Shown: in pieces, positions 25,649 to 35,744 of the stretch
Layout: each line of letters begins with the position of its first letter
Position numbering within the stretch: the first letter of the stretch is position 1
DNA from: Lachnospiraceae bacterium
GTDB lineage: Bacteria; Bacillota; Clostridia; Lachnospirales; Lachnospiraceae
NCBI GenBank assembly: GCA_018384375.1
Contig: JAHAYJ010000074.1
Coordinates: forward strand, 27,469 to 91,468
DNA: 64,000 nt
Direction: 5' to 3'
The notes under the pieces: model-generated
Database searches by the model: none
The model's input: the letters and a program-made list of their open reading frames with translations, nothing else
Told to the model about the DNA's origin: nothing
Position numbers and translations under genes: made by a program

Positions 25649-26539
25649 TCATTGATGTTTTATATGAGTATGTGTAAACAAGTGGTCCTGGCAATACTCA
25701 TAATTTCCATCACATTTGGAGCAGAACCGGAATTCCAGTTCCGGGTTCGTCTCCTCCGTCCTGCCGCAGATAGCGCATTTGTGCCTTGTAATCTTTGTGC
25801 TTTTCTTTACCTCACGCTTATACTCCTGTCTGCGTTTTACCTGCCTGGGAGTCATATGGACCTTCCCCCTGCCGGTCAGGAAAAACACAATAAAATTCAT
25901 CAGGGAAGCGGCAATCACAAAGCGGTTGGCCACCGTAAGCATCTCAAGTCCCGTTCCATAACCTACAATAAACTGATAAATCAGCATTACTCCGTAAATA
26001 ATACCCAGAACCTTCACCTTGAGAGGAATGAAGAAGAAAAGAAGCACCTGCATATTCGGAAAAGTTGCTGCAAAAGCAAGGAATATAGACATATTCACAT
26101 AATAGGTGCTGAACATGGACGAAATAATCGTATAATAGTCTGCTCCCAGCGCTGCGACCACATCCTTCTGAAAAATCATGGAATATCCCAGAAGCAGAAA
26201 GGCTCCCGCTATCGTAAATAATGCCCCGGAAAAAATATAGACATTATAGCGGTAGGTCCCCCATGTCCGTTCCAGTGTGGTACCGATAGAATAATAAAAA
26301 TATAGCATTAACAGCGTAAAAAAATCAAACTTGGACGGCGGCACAATCAGCCAGGTCACCAATCTCCAGATCTGCCCATGAAAAACAATCTCATAAGGAT
26401 TCAGATACAGATACTTCAGAAATTCCGGATAGATCCACTGAAAAAGGTATCCAAAGGCATAACAGATAATCAGCATCAATGACAGATTCTTAATTGCATA
26501 TTTTCCAAATTTTCTCTCAAAGTTTCCCCGGGATTTCAT
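25649..26539 (-). CDS. Rhomboid-like membrane protein with cysteine-rich C-terminal domain
   Basis: The protein has 296 residues. Six or so membrane segments (about residues 20-215) resemble the rhomboid/derlin fold: HGQIWRLVTWLIVP and the SGALFTIAGAFLL region. No GxSG catalytic serine is evident, so it is probably a pseudo-rhomboid. The C-terminal 55 residues carry CAICG, FCSKC, YCQDH and a His-rich end, which look like a metal-binding finger facing the cytoplasm. ATG 26539 sits behind GGAGGTTAGAG. A promoter for it is at 26615-26643. Confidence 0.72.
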   Translation of the reverse strand: MKSRGNFERKFGKYAIKNLSLMLIICYAFGYLFQWIYPEFLKYLYLNPYEIVFHGQIWRLVTWLIVPPSKFDFFTLLMLYFYYSIGTTLERTWGTYRYNVYIFSGALFTIAGAFLLLGYSMIFQKDVVAALGADYYTIISSMFSTYYVNMSIFLAFAATFPNMQVLLFFFIPLKVKVLGIIYGVMLIYQFIVGYGTGLEMLTVANRFVIAASLMNFIVFFLTGRGKVHMTPRQVKRRQEYKREVKKSTKITRHKCAICGRTEETNPELEFRFCSKCDGNYEYCQDHLFTHTHIKHQ

Positions 26540-26614
26540 CTCTAACCTCCATCCAGCTACCTTTTTATCATGACTTAAAATATTAAATTCATGATACACC
26601 ATAAAACTTCATAT

Positions 26615-26643
26615 ATTCTATCATTCCCCAATCCAATTGTAAA
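26615..26643 (-). promoter_or_regulatory. Promoter of the rhomboid-like gene
   Basis: On the minus strand, TTTACA (26638-26643) and TAGAAT (26615-26620) are 17 bases apart, about 75 bases upstream of the ATG at 26539. Confidence 0.65.
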
Positions 26644-26705
26644 TAAAGCCTTTTCTTTTTTAGAAATATGATATTTTTTCTTTACAAATTGTTTATTTTC
26701 CTGCG

Positions 26706-26734
26706 TTGCAATTTACATGTCGGTGTCGTATAAT
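26706..26734 (+). promoter_or_regulatory. Promoter of the dehydratase activase operon
   Basis: TTGCAA (26706-26711) and a perfect TATAAT (26729-26734) are separated by 17 bases, about 70 bases upstream of the ATG at 26806. An AGAAAGGCGG ribosome-binding site follows. Confidence 0.75.
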
Positions 26735-26805
26735 TACAGAGCATGTCAAATTTTGCGACTTTACATAATAAATAGGAAATTATTCCAACAGAAAGGCGGT
26801 AAATT

Positions 26806-29800
26806 ATGGACAATCAGTACTATACTCTGGGTATCGACATTGGTTCCACCACTGTCAAAATTGCTATCCTGGATCATGCTCATAACATTCTGTTTTCTGA
26901 TTATAAAAGACATTTTGCCAACATCAGGGAAACGCTCTCTGACTTATTGACAGAAGCATATCATCAGCTTGGAAATATCCGGATTCATCCGATGATCACC
27001 GGTTCGGGAGGGCTTACCCTTGCCAATCACCTGAAGGTTCCCTTTGTTCAGGAGGTCATCTGCGTTGCCACAGCCTTAAAGGAGCTGGCTCCCAAGACCG
27101 ATGTTGCTATCGAGCTGGGCGGAGAGGATGCAAAGATCATTTATTTTGAAGGCGGTAATGTTGAGCAGCGTATGAACGGTATCTGTGCCGGCGGCACAGG
27201 CTCTTTTATCGACCAGATGGCATCTCTGATCCAGACCGATGCTTCCGGGTTGAACGAATATGCCAAAAACTATAAATCCCTCTATACAATTGCGGCAAGA
27301 TGCGGCGTATTTGCCAAGTCCGATATTCAGCCCCTGATCAACGAGGGCGCTACCAAAGAGGATCTTTCCGCCTCCATTTTTCAGGCCGTTGTCAACCAGA
27401 CGATCAGCGGGCTTGCCTGTGGGAAACCTATCCGCGGACATGTTGCCTTTTTAGGTGGTCCTCTCCACTTTTTATCCGAATTGAAGGCTGCTTTTATCCG
27501 TACCCTGAAGCTGGATGAAGAGCATGTGATTGAAACCGCACATTCCCATCTCTTTGCTGCCATAGGTTCTGCCATGAATGCAAAGGAAGAGGTTTCTTAT
27601 TCCATGGAGGAAATGGTTGCAAAGCTTTCCACAGATATCAAAATGGAATTTGAAGTGGAACGTATGGAGCCCTTGTTCTCCTCCACCGCAGAATATGAAA
27701 GTTTCCGTACCCGTCACGGAAAGCATCATGTACAGACGGCTGACCTTGCCACCTACAAGGGCAACTGTTATCTGGGTATTGATGCCGGAAGTACCACTAC
27801 CAAGGTTGCTCTTGTAGGGGAAGACGGTTCGCTTCTATATTCCTTTTACAGTAACAACGACGGCAGCCCCCTAAAAACTGCCATCCGTTCTATCCGGGAA
27901 ATCTATGCTCTCCTTCCGGAGGATGCACAGATCGTCCGCTCCTGCTCCACCGGTTACGGTGAAGCTCTGATGAAGGCTGCTTTTCTTTTAGATGACGGTG
28001 AAGTGGAAACGGTTGCCCACTACTATGCCGCTGCCTTTTTCAATCCGGAAGTAGACTGCATCCTTGATATCGGCGGTCAGGATATGAAATGCATTAAAAT
28101 CAAAAATCAGACCGTTGACAGCGTTCAGCTGAATGAAGCCTGCTCTTCAGGCTGCGGGTCTTTTATCGAAACCTTTGCAAAATCATTAAACTACAGCGTT
28201 GAAGATTTTGCTCATGCCGCACTCTTTGCCGAGCATCCCATTGATCTTGGCACCAGATGTACCGTATTCATGAATTCCAAGGTAAAGCAGGCGCAGAAGG
28301 AGGGGGCTTCCGTTCCCGATATCTCTGCCGGCCTTGCCTATTCTGTCATCAAAAATGCCCTCTTTAAAGTAATCAAGGTTTCCGATGCCGCTTCCCTCGG
28401 AAAAAACATTGTCGTCCAGGGCGGTACCTTCTACAATGATGCTGTTCTTCGAAGCTTTGAAAAAATAGCGGGCTGCGAAGCCATTCGCCCGGACATTGCA
28501 GGAATCATGGGTGCCTTTGGAGCCGCCCTGATTGCAAGGGAGCATTACAGTGAAGGCTATGAAACCACTATGCTGCCCTTCGATAAGATCGATACCCTTC
28601 AATTTGAAACAAGTATGGCAAAGTGTAAAGGCTGTACGAACAGCTGCCGTCTGACGATCAACAGGTTTTCCGGAGGGCGCCAGTATATCTCCGGTAACCG
28701 CTGCGAACGCGGACTTGGAAAGCAGAAGAATGCCAACGGCGTTCCTAACTTATTTGACTATAAGTTAAAGCGGATTTTTGACTATGAGCCGCTTCCTGCT
28801 GACGAAGCAAAGCGTGGGACAGTCGGTATTCCAAGAGTCCTTAATATGTATGAAAACTATCCCTTCTGGTTCACCTTCTTTACAAAGCTTGGTTACCAGG
28901 TGGTTCTTTCTCCCCTGTCAAACAGGAAGATTTACGAGCTTGGAATCGAATCCATTCCAAGTGAGTCCGAATGCTATCCCGCCAAGCTGGCACACGGCCA
29001 TGTAAGCTGGCTGATCAACCAGAAGGTAGACTTTATCTTCTATCCTGCACTTTTTTATGAGCGAAATGAATTTGGTGAGGCAAATAACCATTACAACTGC
29101 CCCATTGTTACTTCCTACTCAGAAAATATAAAAAATAATGTAGAGGAAATCAGCCGGGGGGAAGTCATCCTGCGCAATCCTTTCCTGTCCTTCCGGGATC
29201 TGAAAACCGTTTCCGAGGCCCTGGTTAAAGAATTTAAAGAGCTTCCCGTTGAGGAGGTCATGGAAGCTGCCCGACTAGGCTGGGAAGAACTTGCCCACGC
29301 CAGAAGGGATATGCAGACAAAGGGTGAGGAGGTTCTTGCTTATCTGAAGGAAACCGGGAAACGAGGGATCGTGCTTGCCGGTCGTCCTTATCATATTGAT
29401 CCGGAAATCAACCACGGTATTCCTGAACTGATCACCCCCTACGACATTGCAGTCCTTACCGAGGATTCCATCTCCCACCTGGGCAATCCGGAGCGTCCTC
29501 TGATCGTTTCCGATCAGTGGATGTATCACTCCAGGCTCTATGCTGCGGCAAGCTATGTAAAGACCGTAGAAAACCTGGATTTAATTCAGTTAAACTCCTT
29601 TGGCTGCGGTCTGGATGCCGTTACAACAGATCAGGTGTGTGATATTCTCACAGGCTCTGACAAGATTTACACCTGTTTGAAAATTGATGAGGTAAATAAT
29701 CTCGGTGCCGCAAGAATCCGTATCCGCTCGCTTCTTTCCGCCATCCGTGTCCGTGAAAAGCAGAACAAACAGCGTACCATCCGCTCCAGTGCCATCAATA

Positions 29801-31053
29801 AAGTGAAGTTTACAGAGGAAATGAGGAGGGATTATACTATCCTTTGTCCTCAGATGTCCCCGATTCATTTTGACATATTAGAGCCTGCTTTCAACGCTTG
29901 CGGTTATCATTTTGAAGTATTGTCCAATGATAACAGACATGCCGTTGATGTAGGACTTAAGTTTGTAAACAACGATGCCTGCTATCCATCCCTCATGGTA
30001 GTCGGACAAATTATGGATGCTCTTCTTTCCGGCAAATATGACCTTGACAAGACTGCAGTCATCATGACCCAGACCGGTGGCGGATGTCGTGCCACCAATT
30101 ACATCGGTTTTATCCGGAGAGCTCTCGAAAAGGCCGGCATGCCACAGATTCCCGTCATCTCTTTAAACATGGGCGGAATCGAATCAAATCCGGGTTTCCA
30201 CTTAAATCTGGAGCTATTAATGCGTGCTGCATACGGCGCTGTATTCGGAGATATTTTTATGCGCTGTGTTTACCGCATGCGCCCCTACGAGAAGGAAGCT
30301 GGAAGCGTGGAAGCCGTTCATCAAAAGTGGCTAAAAAAATGTCAGTCCTTTGTGTCAGCAAAGCACATGAATTTTTTCACCTTCCAAAAAATGTGCCGTC
30401 AAATAATAGCAGATTTTGATGCTATTCCGGTTACCGGTGAAGTCAAGCCGAGAGTCGGAATCGTGGGAGAAATCCTTGTAAAATTTGCCCCTGCCGCTAA
30501 CAATCATCTTGTCGATCTTCTGGAAGCCGAAGGTGCTGAAGCAGTTGTCCCGGATCTACTGGACTTCATGCTCTACTGCTTCTATAACCAGATCTATAAG
30601 GCTGACGAGCTTGGTATGAGCAAAAAAACAGCACTTATTTCAAGATTGGGAATTCATGCATTGGAATTTTTACGCGGCAGTGCCTCCAAAGCTTTTGCAA
30701 AAAGCAAGAACTTTACACCGCCTACCAGCATCTTCCAGACGGTTGAATATGCAAAACCTATTGTTTCTATCGGCAATCAGACCGGAGAAGGCTGGTTCCT
30801 GACCGGAGAAATGGTAGAACTGATCCACAGCGGCGTGAACAATATTGTCTGTACGCAGCCCTTTGCCTGCCTGCCAAATCACGTGGTCGGAAAAGGTGTG
30901 ATCAAGGCTCTGCGAAAGCAATATCCATTAAGTAACATCGTGGCGATCGACTACGATCCCGGTGCCAGTGAAGTCAACCAGCTCAACCGCATCAAGCTGA
31001 TGCTCTCCACTGCTCAGAAAAATCTGGAAAAGGAAAGGAATTCTCATTCATGA
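26806..31053 (+). CDS. Double-domain 2-hydroxyacyl-CoA dehydratase activase-like protein
   Basis: This 1415-residue protein has two ASKHA ATPase domains of the BadF/BadG/BcrA/HgdC family in tandem. They start at [10 protein letters not shown] (about residue 9) and [10 protein letters not shown] (about 323), each with a cysteine loop ([10 protein letters not shown] and CSSGCGSF) where the family binds a shared [4Fe-4S] cluster. A DUF2229 / dehydratase-component-like region follows from about residue 605, with KCKGCTNSC and further conserved cysteines. HgdC-type activators drive one-electron reduction of dehydratases using ATP. The substrate of these giant fusions is not established. It is co-transcribed with DUF4317, overlapping it by 4 bases. 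Confidence 0.88.
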   Translation: MDNQYYTLGIDIGSTTVKIAILDHAHNILFSDYKRHFANIRETLSDLLTEAYHQLGNIRIHPMITGSGGLTLANHLKVPFVQEVICVATALKELAPKTDVAIELGGEDAKIIYFEGGNVEQRMNGICAGGTGSFIDQMASLIQTDASGLNEYAKNYKSLYTIAARCGVFAKSDIQPLINEGATKEDLSASIFQAVVNQTISGLACGKPIRGHVAFLGGPLHFLSELKAAFIRTLKLDEEHVIETAHSHLFAAIGSAMNAKEEVSYSMEEMVAKLSTDIKMEFEVERMEPLFSSTAEYESFRTRHGKHHVQTADLATYKGNCYLGIDAGSTTTKVALVGEDGSLLYSFYSNNDGSPLKTAIRSIREIYALLPEDAQIVRSCSTGYGEALMKAAFLLDDGEVETVAHYYAAAFFNPEVDCILDIGGQDMKCIKIKNQTVDSVQLNEACSSGCGSFIETFAKSLNYSVEDFAHAALFAEHPIDLGTRCTVFMNSKVKQAQKEGASVPDISAGLAYSVIKNALFKVIKVSDAASLGKNIVVQGGTFYNDAVLRSFEKIAGCEAIRPDIAGIMGAFGAALIAREHYSEGYETTMLPFDKIDTLQFETSMAKCKGCTNSCRLTINRFSGGRQYISGNRCERGLGKQKNANGVPNLFDYKLKRIFDYEPLPADEAKRGTVGIPRVLNMYENYPFWFTFFTKLGYQVVLSPLSNRKIYELGIESIPSESECYPAKLAHGHVSWLINQKVDFIFYPALFYERNEFGEANNHYNCPIVTSYSENIKNNVEEISRGEVILRNPFLSFRDLKTVSEALVKEFKELPVEEVMEAARLGWEELAHARRDMQTKGEEVLAYLKETGKRGIVLAGRPYHIDPEINHGIPELITPYDIAVLTEDSISHLGNPERPLIVSDQWMYHSRLYAAASYVKTVENLDLIQLNSFGCGLDAVTTDQVCDILTGSDKIYTCLKIDEVNNLGAARIRIRSLLSAIRVREKQNKQRTIRSSAINKVKFTEEMRRDYTILCPQMSPIHFDILEPAFNACGYHFEVLSNDNRHAVDVGLKFVNNDACYPSLMVVGQIMDALLSGKYDLDKTAVIMTQTGGGCRATNYIGFIRRALEKAGMPQIPVISLNMGGIESNPGFHLNLELLMRAAYGAVFGDIFMRCVYRMRPYEKEAGSVEAVHQKWLKKCQSFVSAKHMNFFTFQKMCRQIIADFDAIPVTGEVKPRVGIVGEILVKFAPAANNHLVDLLEAEGAEAVVPDLLDFMLYCFYNQIYKADELGMSKKTALISRLGIHALEFLRGSASKAFAKSKNFTPPTSIFQTVEYAKPIVSIGNQTGEGWFLTGEMVELIHSGVNNIVCTQPFACLPNHVVGKGVIKALRKQYPLSNIVAIDYDPGASEVNQLNRIKLMLSTAQKNLEKERNSHS

Positions 31054-32204
31054 TCAAAGCAGAAATTAATGAAATCAAGAGGCTCTATACTCCCAGTAAC
31101 TGCTCTATTACAAGGATTTGCGGCTGCTATGTGGACGGCGAAAAAAATAAAAAGACTGAATTCAAAGAGGCATTCCTCTCTCTTCCTGAGGAGGAAATCT
31201 TCAAATATTTCGAATTGCTTCGAAAAACACTCTCCGGTACCTTGGGAAAAAATATGTTGAACCTGGAGTTTCCTCTTGTCAGCGAGGAAGCTGGTAGTAC
31301 CCAGGAGTTTCTCCTTCGCCTGCGCGATAGCAAGCTGAAGGATGATTCGTTACTTGACGAATTCTATAACAGGGTCATCGGTTCCTATGAATATGTGGGA
31401 AATTATCTGATTTTACTGGTACACGATGCCTATGATGTCCCCGGCAAAACCTCTGACGGTCTTACCATGGATGACGCTTCCGATACCGTATTTGAATATA
31501 TCCTCTGCTGCATTTGCCCGGTGAACCTTTCCAAACCGGGACTCTCCTATGATGCACAGGCAAATGAGTTTCATAACCGTATCCGTGACTGGATCGTTGA
31601 AATGCCTGATACAGGCTTTCTGTTTCCCAGTTTTAATGACAGATGCACTGATATCCACAGTGCTCTCTATTATACGAAGAATCCCGAGGAGGCACACCCC
31701 GAGTTTGTGGATGGTATTTTAGGTGCAGTTCTTCCCCTTTCCGCCGGAAGTCAGAAAGAAACCTTCCAGGCACTGATTGAGGAAACCCTGGGGGAAGATG
31801 CCGAATATGAGATTGTCAAAAACATACATGAAAATCTGACAGAGATGATGGAAGAACATAAAGAAATTCCGGAACCTCTCACACTGGACAAGCATCAGGT
31901 CAGAAATCTTTTTGAAAAAAGCGGTGTAGAAGAAGAAAAGCTGACAGATTTCGAAATGCTCTATGACGCTGCTGCCGGTGAAAATACCTCCCTTATGGTA
32001 TCTAACGTGGCAAACACCAGAACCTTTGAAGTGAAAACTCCCGATGTGATTGTCAAGGTCAATCCTGAACGTGCTGATCTCGTTAACACGATGCTGGTGG
32101 AGGGCAGGCGTTGTCTTGTCATTGAATTAAGCGACCATGTGGAGGTCAACGGCATCAGTATCCGAACCGGGAACACCTCTTCCGATGAGGAATCTACTAT
32201 ATAA
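31050..32204 (+). CDS. DUF4317 domain-containing protein
   Basis: This 384-residue soluble acidic protein matches DUF4317 from its start ([20 protein letters not shown]) through the [16 protein letters not shown] segment. No catalytic motif is apparent, and there is no signal or membrane segment. The start codon overlaps the stop of the giant activase gene (ATGA), so the two are translationally coupled. A shared role is likely but unknown. The transcript ends at the hairpin at 32240-32287. Confidence 0.85.
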   Translation: MIKAEINEIKRLYTPSNCSITRICGCYVDGEKNKKTEFKEAFLSLPEEEIFKYFELLRKTLSGTLGKNMLNLEFPLVSEEAGSTQEFLLRLRDSKLKDDSLLDEFYNRVIGSYEYVGNYLILLVHDAYDVPGKTSDGLTMDDASDTVFEYILCCICPVNLSKPGLSYDAQANEFHNRIRDWIVEMPDTGFLFPSFNDRCTDIHSALYYTKNPEEAHPEFVDGILGAVLPLSAGSQKETFQALIEETLGEDAEYEIVKNIHENLTEMMEEHKEIPEPLTLDKHQVRNLFEKSGVEEEKLTDFEMLYDAAAGENTSLMVSNVANTRTFEVKTPDVIVKVNPERADLVNTMLVEGRRCLVIELSDHVEVNGISIRTGNTSSDEESTI

Positions 32205-32239
32205 ATGTAGGAAGAAAACTTAAACCGCACAAAAAAACA

Positions 32240-32287
32240 GCCCACAGACTTTACCTACCTTCTTTCGAACAGATAAAGTCTGTGGGC
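32240..32287. terminator. Bidirectional terminator between convergent operons
   Basis: A perfect 14-base stem (GCCCACAGACTTTA / TAAAGTCTGTGGGC) encloses a 20-base loop. A seven-base A-run on its left gives a T-run for the minus-strand transcript, and CTTATT follows on the right for the plus strand. It serves both the DUF4317 operon and the HDOD/PocR operon. Confidence 0.85.
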
Positions 32288-32304
32288 CTTATTAATCAGA
32301 TCCT

Positions 32305-33092
32305 TTATTCTTCCATTGCGTGCTTCTGGCTCATTTTTCGGACAGACTGCTGAATATCAGAGGCTGCTACACTGATCTCCTTATATATTCCTGCCGACTG
32401 GGTTGCCAGTTCTCCCATCTGCTTAGCCACCACTGCAAATCCGGCACCTGCAACACCGGCTCTTGCAGATTCAATGGAAGCATTTAAGGATAAAATATTC
32501 TGCTTGGTTGCAATTCCCTCCAGTTCCTTTGTCTTTTTGTTAATCTCGATCACCGTTGAAATTGCATTATCCAATTCCTCATCGAAAATGTTGAGCCGCT
32601 TGTTATTGCGGTATTTCATATATTCCAGATTTACCACACGATTCATCACATCAGCAAGCAGCGAAGCCGCCGCTCTGATGGATTTCTCCGAGCGGATCGG
32701 CACCTTACGAAGTGCCTGAATATACGCTTCCGGATCAATATCAAGTTCAGCTGCTATACTCCTGAATTTTTCCTCATCGGGCTGTGCCGGAAGAACCTGC
32801 CCGCCGATAATAGCCCCAACCTTTTCCCCTTCTACCACAATATCTGCTGCGAAGTCCATCAAGCCCGCGTGGCAGAAATAGGTCCCAGTACATTCCGTAT
32901 CGCATTTTACACACCGTCTCATACCTTCCTTGGAGTTTCTGGTATATTTCATACAGAAGTCCGTAAAATTACTGCCCTCCGTAATATAATTTCCGTCTGC
33001 ATCTACTGCAATAGCGGCCAGACCTGTAGCATCAGAAAATGATCCTGAATGCTCTGCAACTGCTTTAAATCCATAAAATCACTAATCTTCAT
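32305..33092 (-). pseudogene. PocR-domain chemoreceptor-like protein, frameshifted
   Basis: Translation from ATG 33092 (after TTTGGAGGG) gives MKISDFMDLKQLQSIQDHF and then goes out of frame at the short A-run 33036-33039 (plus strand). One base appears to be missing. Adding it restores SDATGLAAIAVDADGNYITEG and joins the downstream frame, which is open to 32305. The restored protein of about 262 residues has a PocR sensory domain with the metal-like cysteine set CVKCDTEC...CHAG. It ends in a shortened methyl-accepting signalling tip (NASIESARAG and QMGELATQSAG) and has no membrane segments. It follows the HDOD gene by 21 bases. The break could be a true mutation, a phase-variable run or a sequencing error. 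Confidence 0.8.
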
Positions 33093-33113
33093 CTAAACGT
33101 ACCCTCCAAAAAT

Positions 33114-34337
33114 TTACTCTGCAAACAGATCCCGATACCACGTCAGGGAACTTAAGTAGGCTTCATTTACCTGTTCCATATCAATTTCTTTCAGGATCAT
33201 GAGCCTTGAAACCTCCTGCCAGTTTGCACATTCATATTGTGTAATAAAATCCATGACAGGTGCAAATTTTCCCTTATGATCAACCAACGCTTCCCGAATT
33301 TCCTTAGATACTTGAACCATTTTAAGTGCCTCATCCATCGGTTTACTCAAAATCAGATCAAGCACTGAGAAAAGCCCCATCAGGAACAGTTCAGGTGCCT
33401 GTGCTGCCAGTTCAAATGACGTTGCCAGATTCTCTGCAAATTTTGCACGTAAAAGTGATAATCTGGTAATTTCATTAGGTTTATCCGCATAGAGCTTATT
33501 TGCCACCGCGGTATTGATCCATTTCTTCAATTCCTTCTGTCCAAGCATCGCTGCCGCATGTCTGATCGAAGTAATTTCTGAATTAACCGACATCCGGTTT
33601 ACCATCTTAAGCAGCGAGATTACAAGTGCTGTATCCCGGCCGATAATATCCGCTGCCCTCGTCAGTTCAAAATCGTCACCATTCACTATATTTAACAACT
33701 CTATGTAATTGATTTTTAGGGGTGTGACCTCTGTCTCCCCTTTGGTAACGGGAACACGGTAAAATTCGCCCTCAAACAATTCATAACCGCCGTCTTCCTT
33801 CAGCACATCATAAATTTCCTGCGTCTGGATATTCCCTGCACACAGCTTGACATTAGGATAAATACTGGAAAAATAGATTTTTGCCTTTGTAATATCGATC
33901 TTCTTATGATCTAACAACACATAATCCATCAAAAGAAGAATTTCCCGATAAGCCTCAAACTGGGAAACTGCAAGCTTACGAATAGCAAATTTGTATCCTT
34001 TTCCTTTTAATTCCCTGATCCTGTCCACATACATCGGCTCCGGCTTAACAGAATTATCCACCAGGAGCACGATTCTCTCATGAGGTGCATTGCACTGACT
34101 GTCTATATCAGTAAAAATAGAAATATTGTTGATGGCAACAAACACTTCCTTATCTGCAGAAAGTGTTTCTATTCCCATGCTTTCAATCACCTCAAGTCCC
34201 GGTATGTAAGCTGCTCCATCATAGCTCCCTGTCCCCTGAAGAATGGGATTTAAAAAATAATTGTTTTTCTGGGTAAATAATGAATACGCCCGCACGCTCA
34301 TTTCCTTATCAAATAAAGGGATCAATGTAACAAGCAT
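33114..34337 (-). CDS. HDOD signalling protein with degenerate EAL-like N-terminus
   Basis: The protein has 407 residues. Residues 1-190 resemble a YuxH-type EAL domain but lack the EAL catalytic signature, so c-di-GMP hydrolysis is unlikely. Residues 200-400 form an HDOD domain (AADIIGRDTALVISLLKMVN, then HAAAMLGQKELKKW). HDOD proteins act in regulatory output without nucleotide hydrolysis. The gene is upstream of the PocR chemoreceptor pseudogene, in one operon. GGAGGAAAAGT precedes the ATG. Confidence 0.85.
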   Translation of the reverse strand: MLVTLIPLFDKEMSVRAYSLFTQKNNYFLNPILQGTGSYDGAAYIPGLEVIESMGIETLSADKEVFVAINNISIFTDIDSQCNAPHERIVLLVDNSVKPEPMYVDRIRELKGKGYKFAIRKLAVSQFEAYREILLLMDYVLLDHKKIDITKAKIYFSSIYPNVKLCAGNIQTQEIYDVLKEDGGYELFEGEFYRVPVTKGETEVTPLKINYIELLNIVNGDDFELTRAADIIGRDTALVISLLKMVNRMSVNSEITSIRHAAAMLGQKELKKWINTAVANKLYADKPNEITRLSLLRAKFAENLATSFELAAQAPELFLMGLFSVLDLILSKPMDEALKMVQVSKEIREALVDHKGKFAPVMDFITQYECANWQEVSRLMILKEIDMEQVNEAYLSSLTWYRDLFAE

Positions 34338-34418
34338 ACTTTTCCTCCAATACGTAAATTAATAGTCAACATTTATATTAATAGTTTACACTATTTATTT
34401 AATATACACAATATTTAT

Positions 34419-34661
34419 CTAGAATTCCATGGAATTTTTGTGGTTTTCAATATATTCCTGCAGAATCCCAGATGCCTCCTTGAGATTAAGCCCCGAATCC
34501 TCAAGCAGCTGGTTCAGTTCCTCCAGCTCCCTGTCTCTTTTCTCCTTGCATAACGCATCAAGCTCGTTCTGTTCTGCTTTTAGCCGTACCTTCAGTGCAC
34601 CGACCAGTTCTTCCTTTTCCCTGATTTTTTCCTCAATTGTCTTTCTTTGACCTCTTGCCAT
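34419..34661 (-). CDS. Small coiled-coil protein of unknown function
   Basis: This 80-residue protein is rich in Glu, Lys, Arg and Leu, with a continuous heptad-like helix from IEEKIREKEELVGAL to about residue 65. The basic start (MARGQRKT) could touch nucleic acid. It resembles small coiled-coil proteins seen in Clostridia, but I cannot name a family. AATGAGGTAGAAT precedes the ATG. Confidence 0.6.
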   Translation of the reverse strand: MARGQRKTIEEKIREKEELVGALKVRLKAEQNELDALCKEKRDRELEELNQLLEDSGLNLKEASGILQEYIENHKNSMEF

Positions 34662-34793
34662 ATTCTACCTCATTTCCGCGCAAGCAAAGCGCATTATTTC
34701 ATCATGAATTACTATAGTATATGGACAAGGTACCCTGTTTATACCATTGCTTTTCTACCAGAACCACTTTCTGCTCCACATATCTTCTGATCT

Positions 34794-35726
34794 CTAAATC
34801 CACATTGCCGGGCTGATCTCATCCAAATCATACGGGGTTACCTGGTATACGTAATAATTGAGCCAGTTGCTGTAAAGGTTGTTACTGTGGGATCTCCACT
34901 GCAGGGGTGGCTTTTTCGTGTCATCATCCTCCGGATAATAATTCTTCGGCATTTGGATGGGAAGCCCCTTCTCCTTATCTCTTATGTACTCATTATGCAA
35001 TGTATATCTATCATATTCCGGATGCCCCATAATAAAAATCTGTTTGCCACCCTCCGTCATGCAAAGAAGGACTCCCGCCTCCTCCGATTCGGCAAGCACC
35101 GTCAATTCCTTGCAATTATGGATATCTTTGGACCTCACTGCAGTATGCCTGCTGTGTGGGATCATAAAGTAATCATCAAAGCCCCGTACTAACGGGATTT
35201 TTCTGTTCATCACTTTATGCTCAAACACACCAAACAGTTTCTCTTTAAGCAGGATTTTCTCAATTCCGAAATGATAATAAAGTCCCGCTTGAGCGCCCCA
35301 GCAGATATGTAATGTGGAGGTCACATGCCCCTTAGTCCATTCCATGATTTCACAAAGTTCTCCCCAGTAATCAACCTCCTCAAACGGAATCTGCTCTACA
35401 GGAGCCCCTGTAATTATCAAACCATCAAATTTTTTGTCCTTCAGTTCGTCAAAGGTATTATAAAACCGGTTTAGATGCTGAATCGGGGTATTAATGGAAA
35501 TATGACTGTTCATTTTCATAAAAGTCACTTCAATATGAAGCGGCGTATTGGACAATGCCCTCAAGAGCTGAAGCTCCGTATCCTGCTTAACCGGCATTAA
35601 ATTCAGGATGCAAATCTGCAGGGGACGAATATCCTGATGCATCGCACGGTACTCGTCCATCACAAATATATTTTCATTTTCCAGAATTTCTTTAGCGGGC
35701 AGATCACTTTGTACTTTTATAGGCAT
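34794..35726 (-). CDS. metA: Homoserine O-acetyltransferase (MetA family)
   Basis: This 310-residue MetA-fold enzyme acylates homoserine, the first committed step of methionine synthesis. The catalytic residues fall exactly on the family numbering: Cys142 (HICWGAQAG), His235 and Glu237 (GHPEYD). Residue 111 is Glu (TGAPVEQ). In characterised MetA proteins Glu at this position marks acetyl-CoA use, while Gly marks succinyl-CoA. It is therefore probably an acetyltransferase despite the usual O-succinyltransferase label. It starts 18 bases after ligA, with no room for a riboswitch of its own. Confidence 0.93.
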   Translation of the reverse strand: MPIKVQSDLPAKEILENENIFVMDEYRAMHQDIRPLQICILNLMPVKQDTELQLLRALSNTPLHIEVTFMKMNSHISINTPIQHLNRFYNTFDELKDKKFDGLIITGAPVEQIPFEEVDYWGELCEIMEWTKGHVTSTLHICWGAQAGLYYHFGIEKILLKEKLFGVFEHKVMNRKIPLVRGFDDYFMIPHSRHTAVRSKDIHNCKELTVLAESEEAGVLLCMTEGGKQIFIMGHPEYDRYTLHNEYIRDKEKGLPIQMPKNYYPEDDDTKKPPLQWRSHSNNLYSNWLNYYVYQVTPYDLDEISPAMWI

Positions 35727-35744
35727 AGTTTTGAGTTCCTTCCT

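Noticed and set aside
35727..35744. SAM riboswitch or T-box before metA
   Set aside because: The gap to ligA is 18 bases, too short for any riboswitch.
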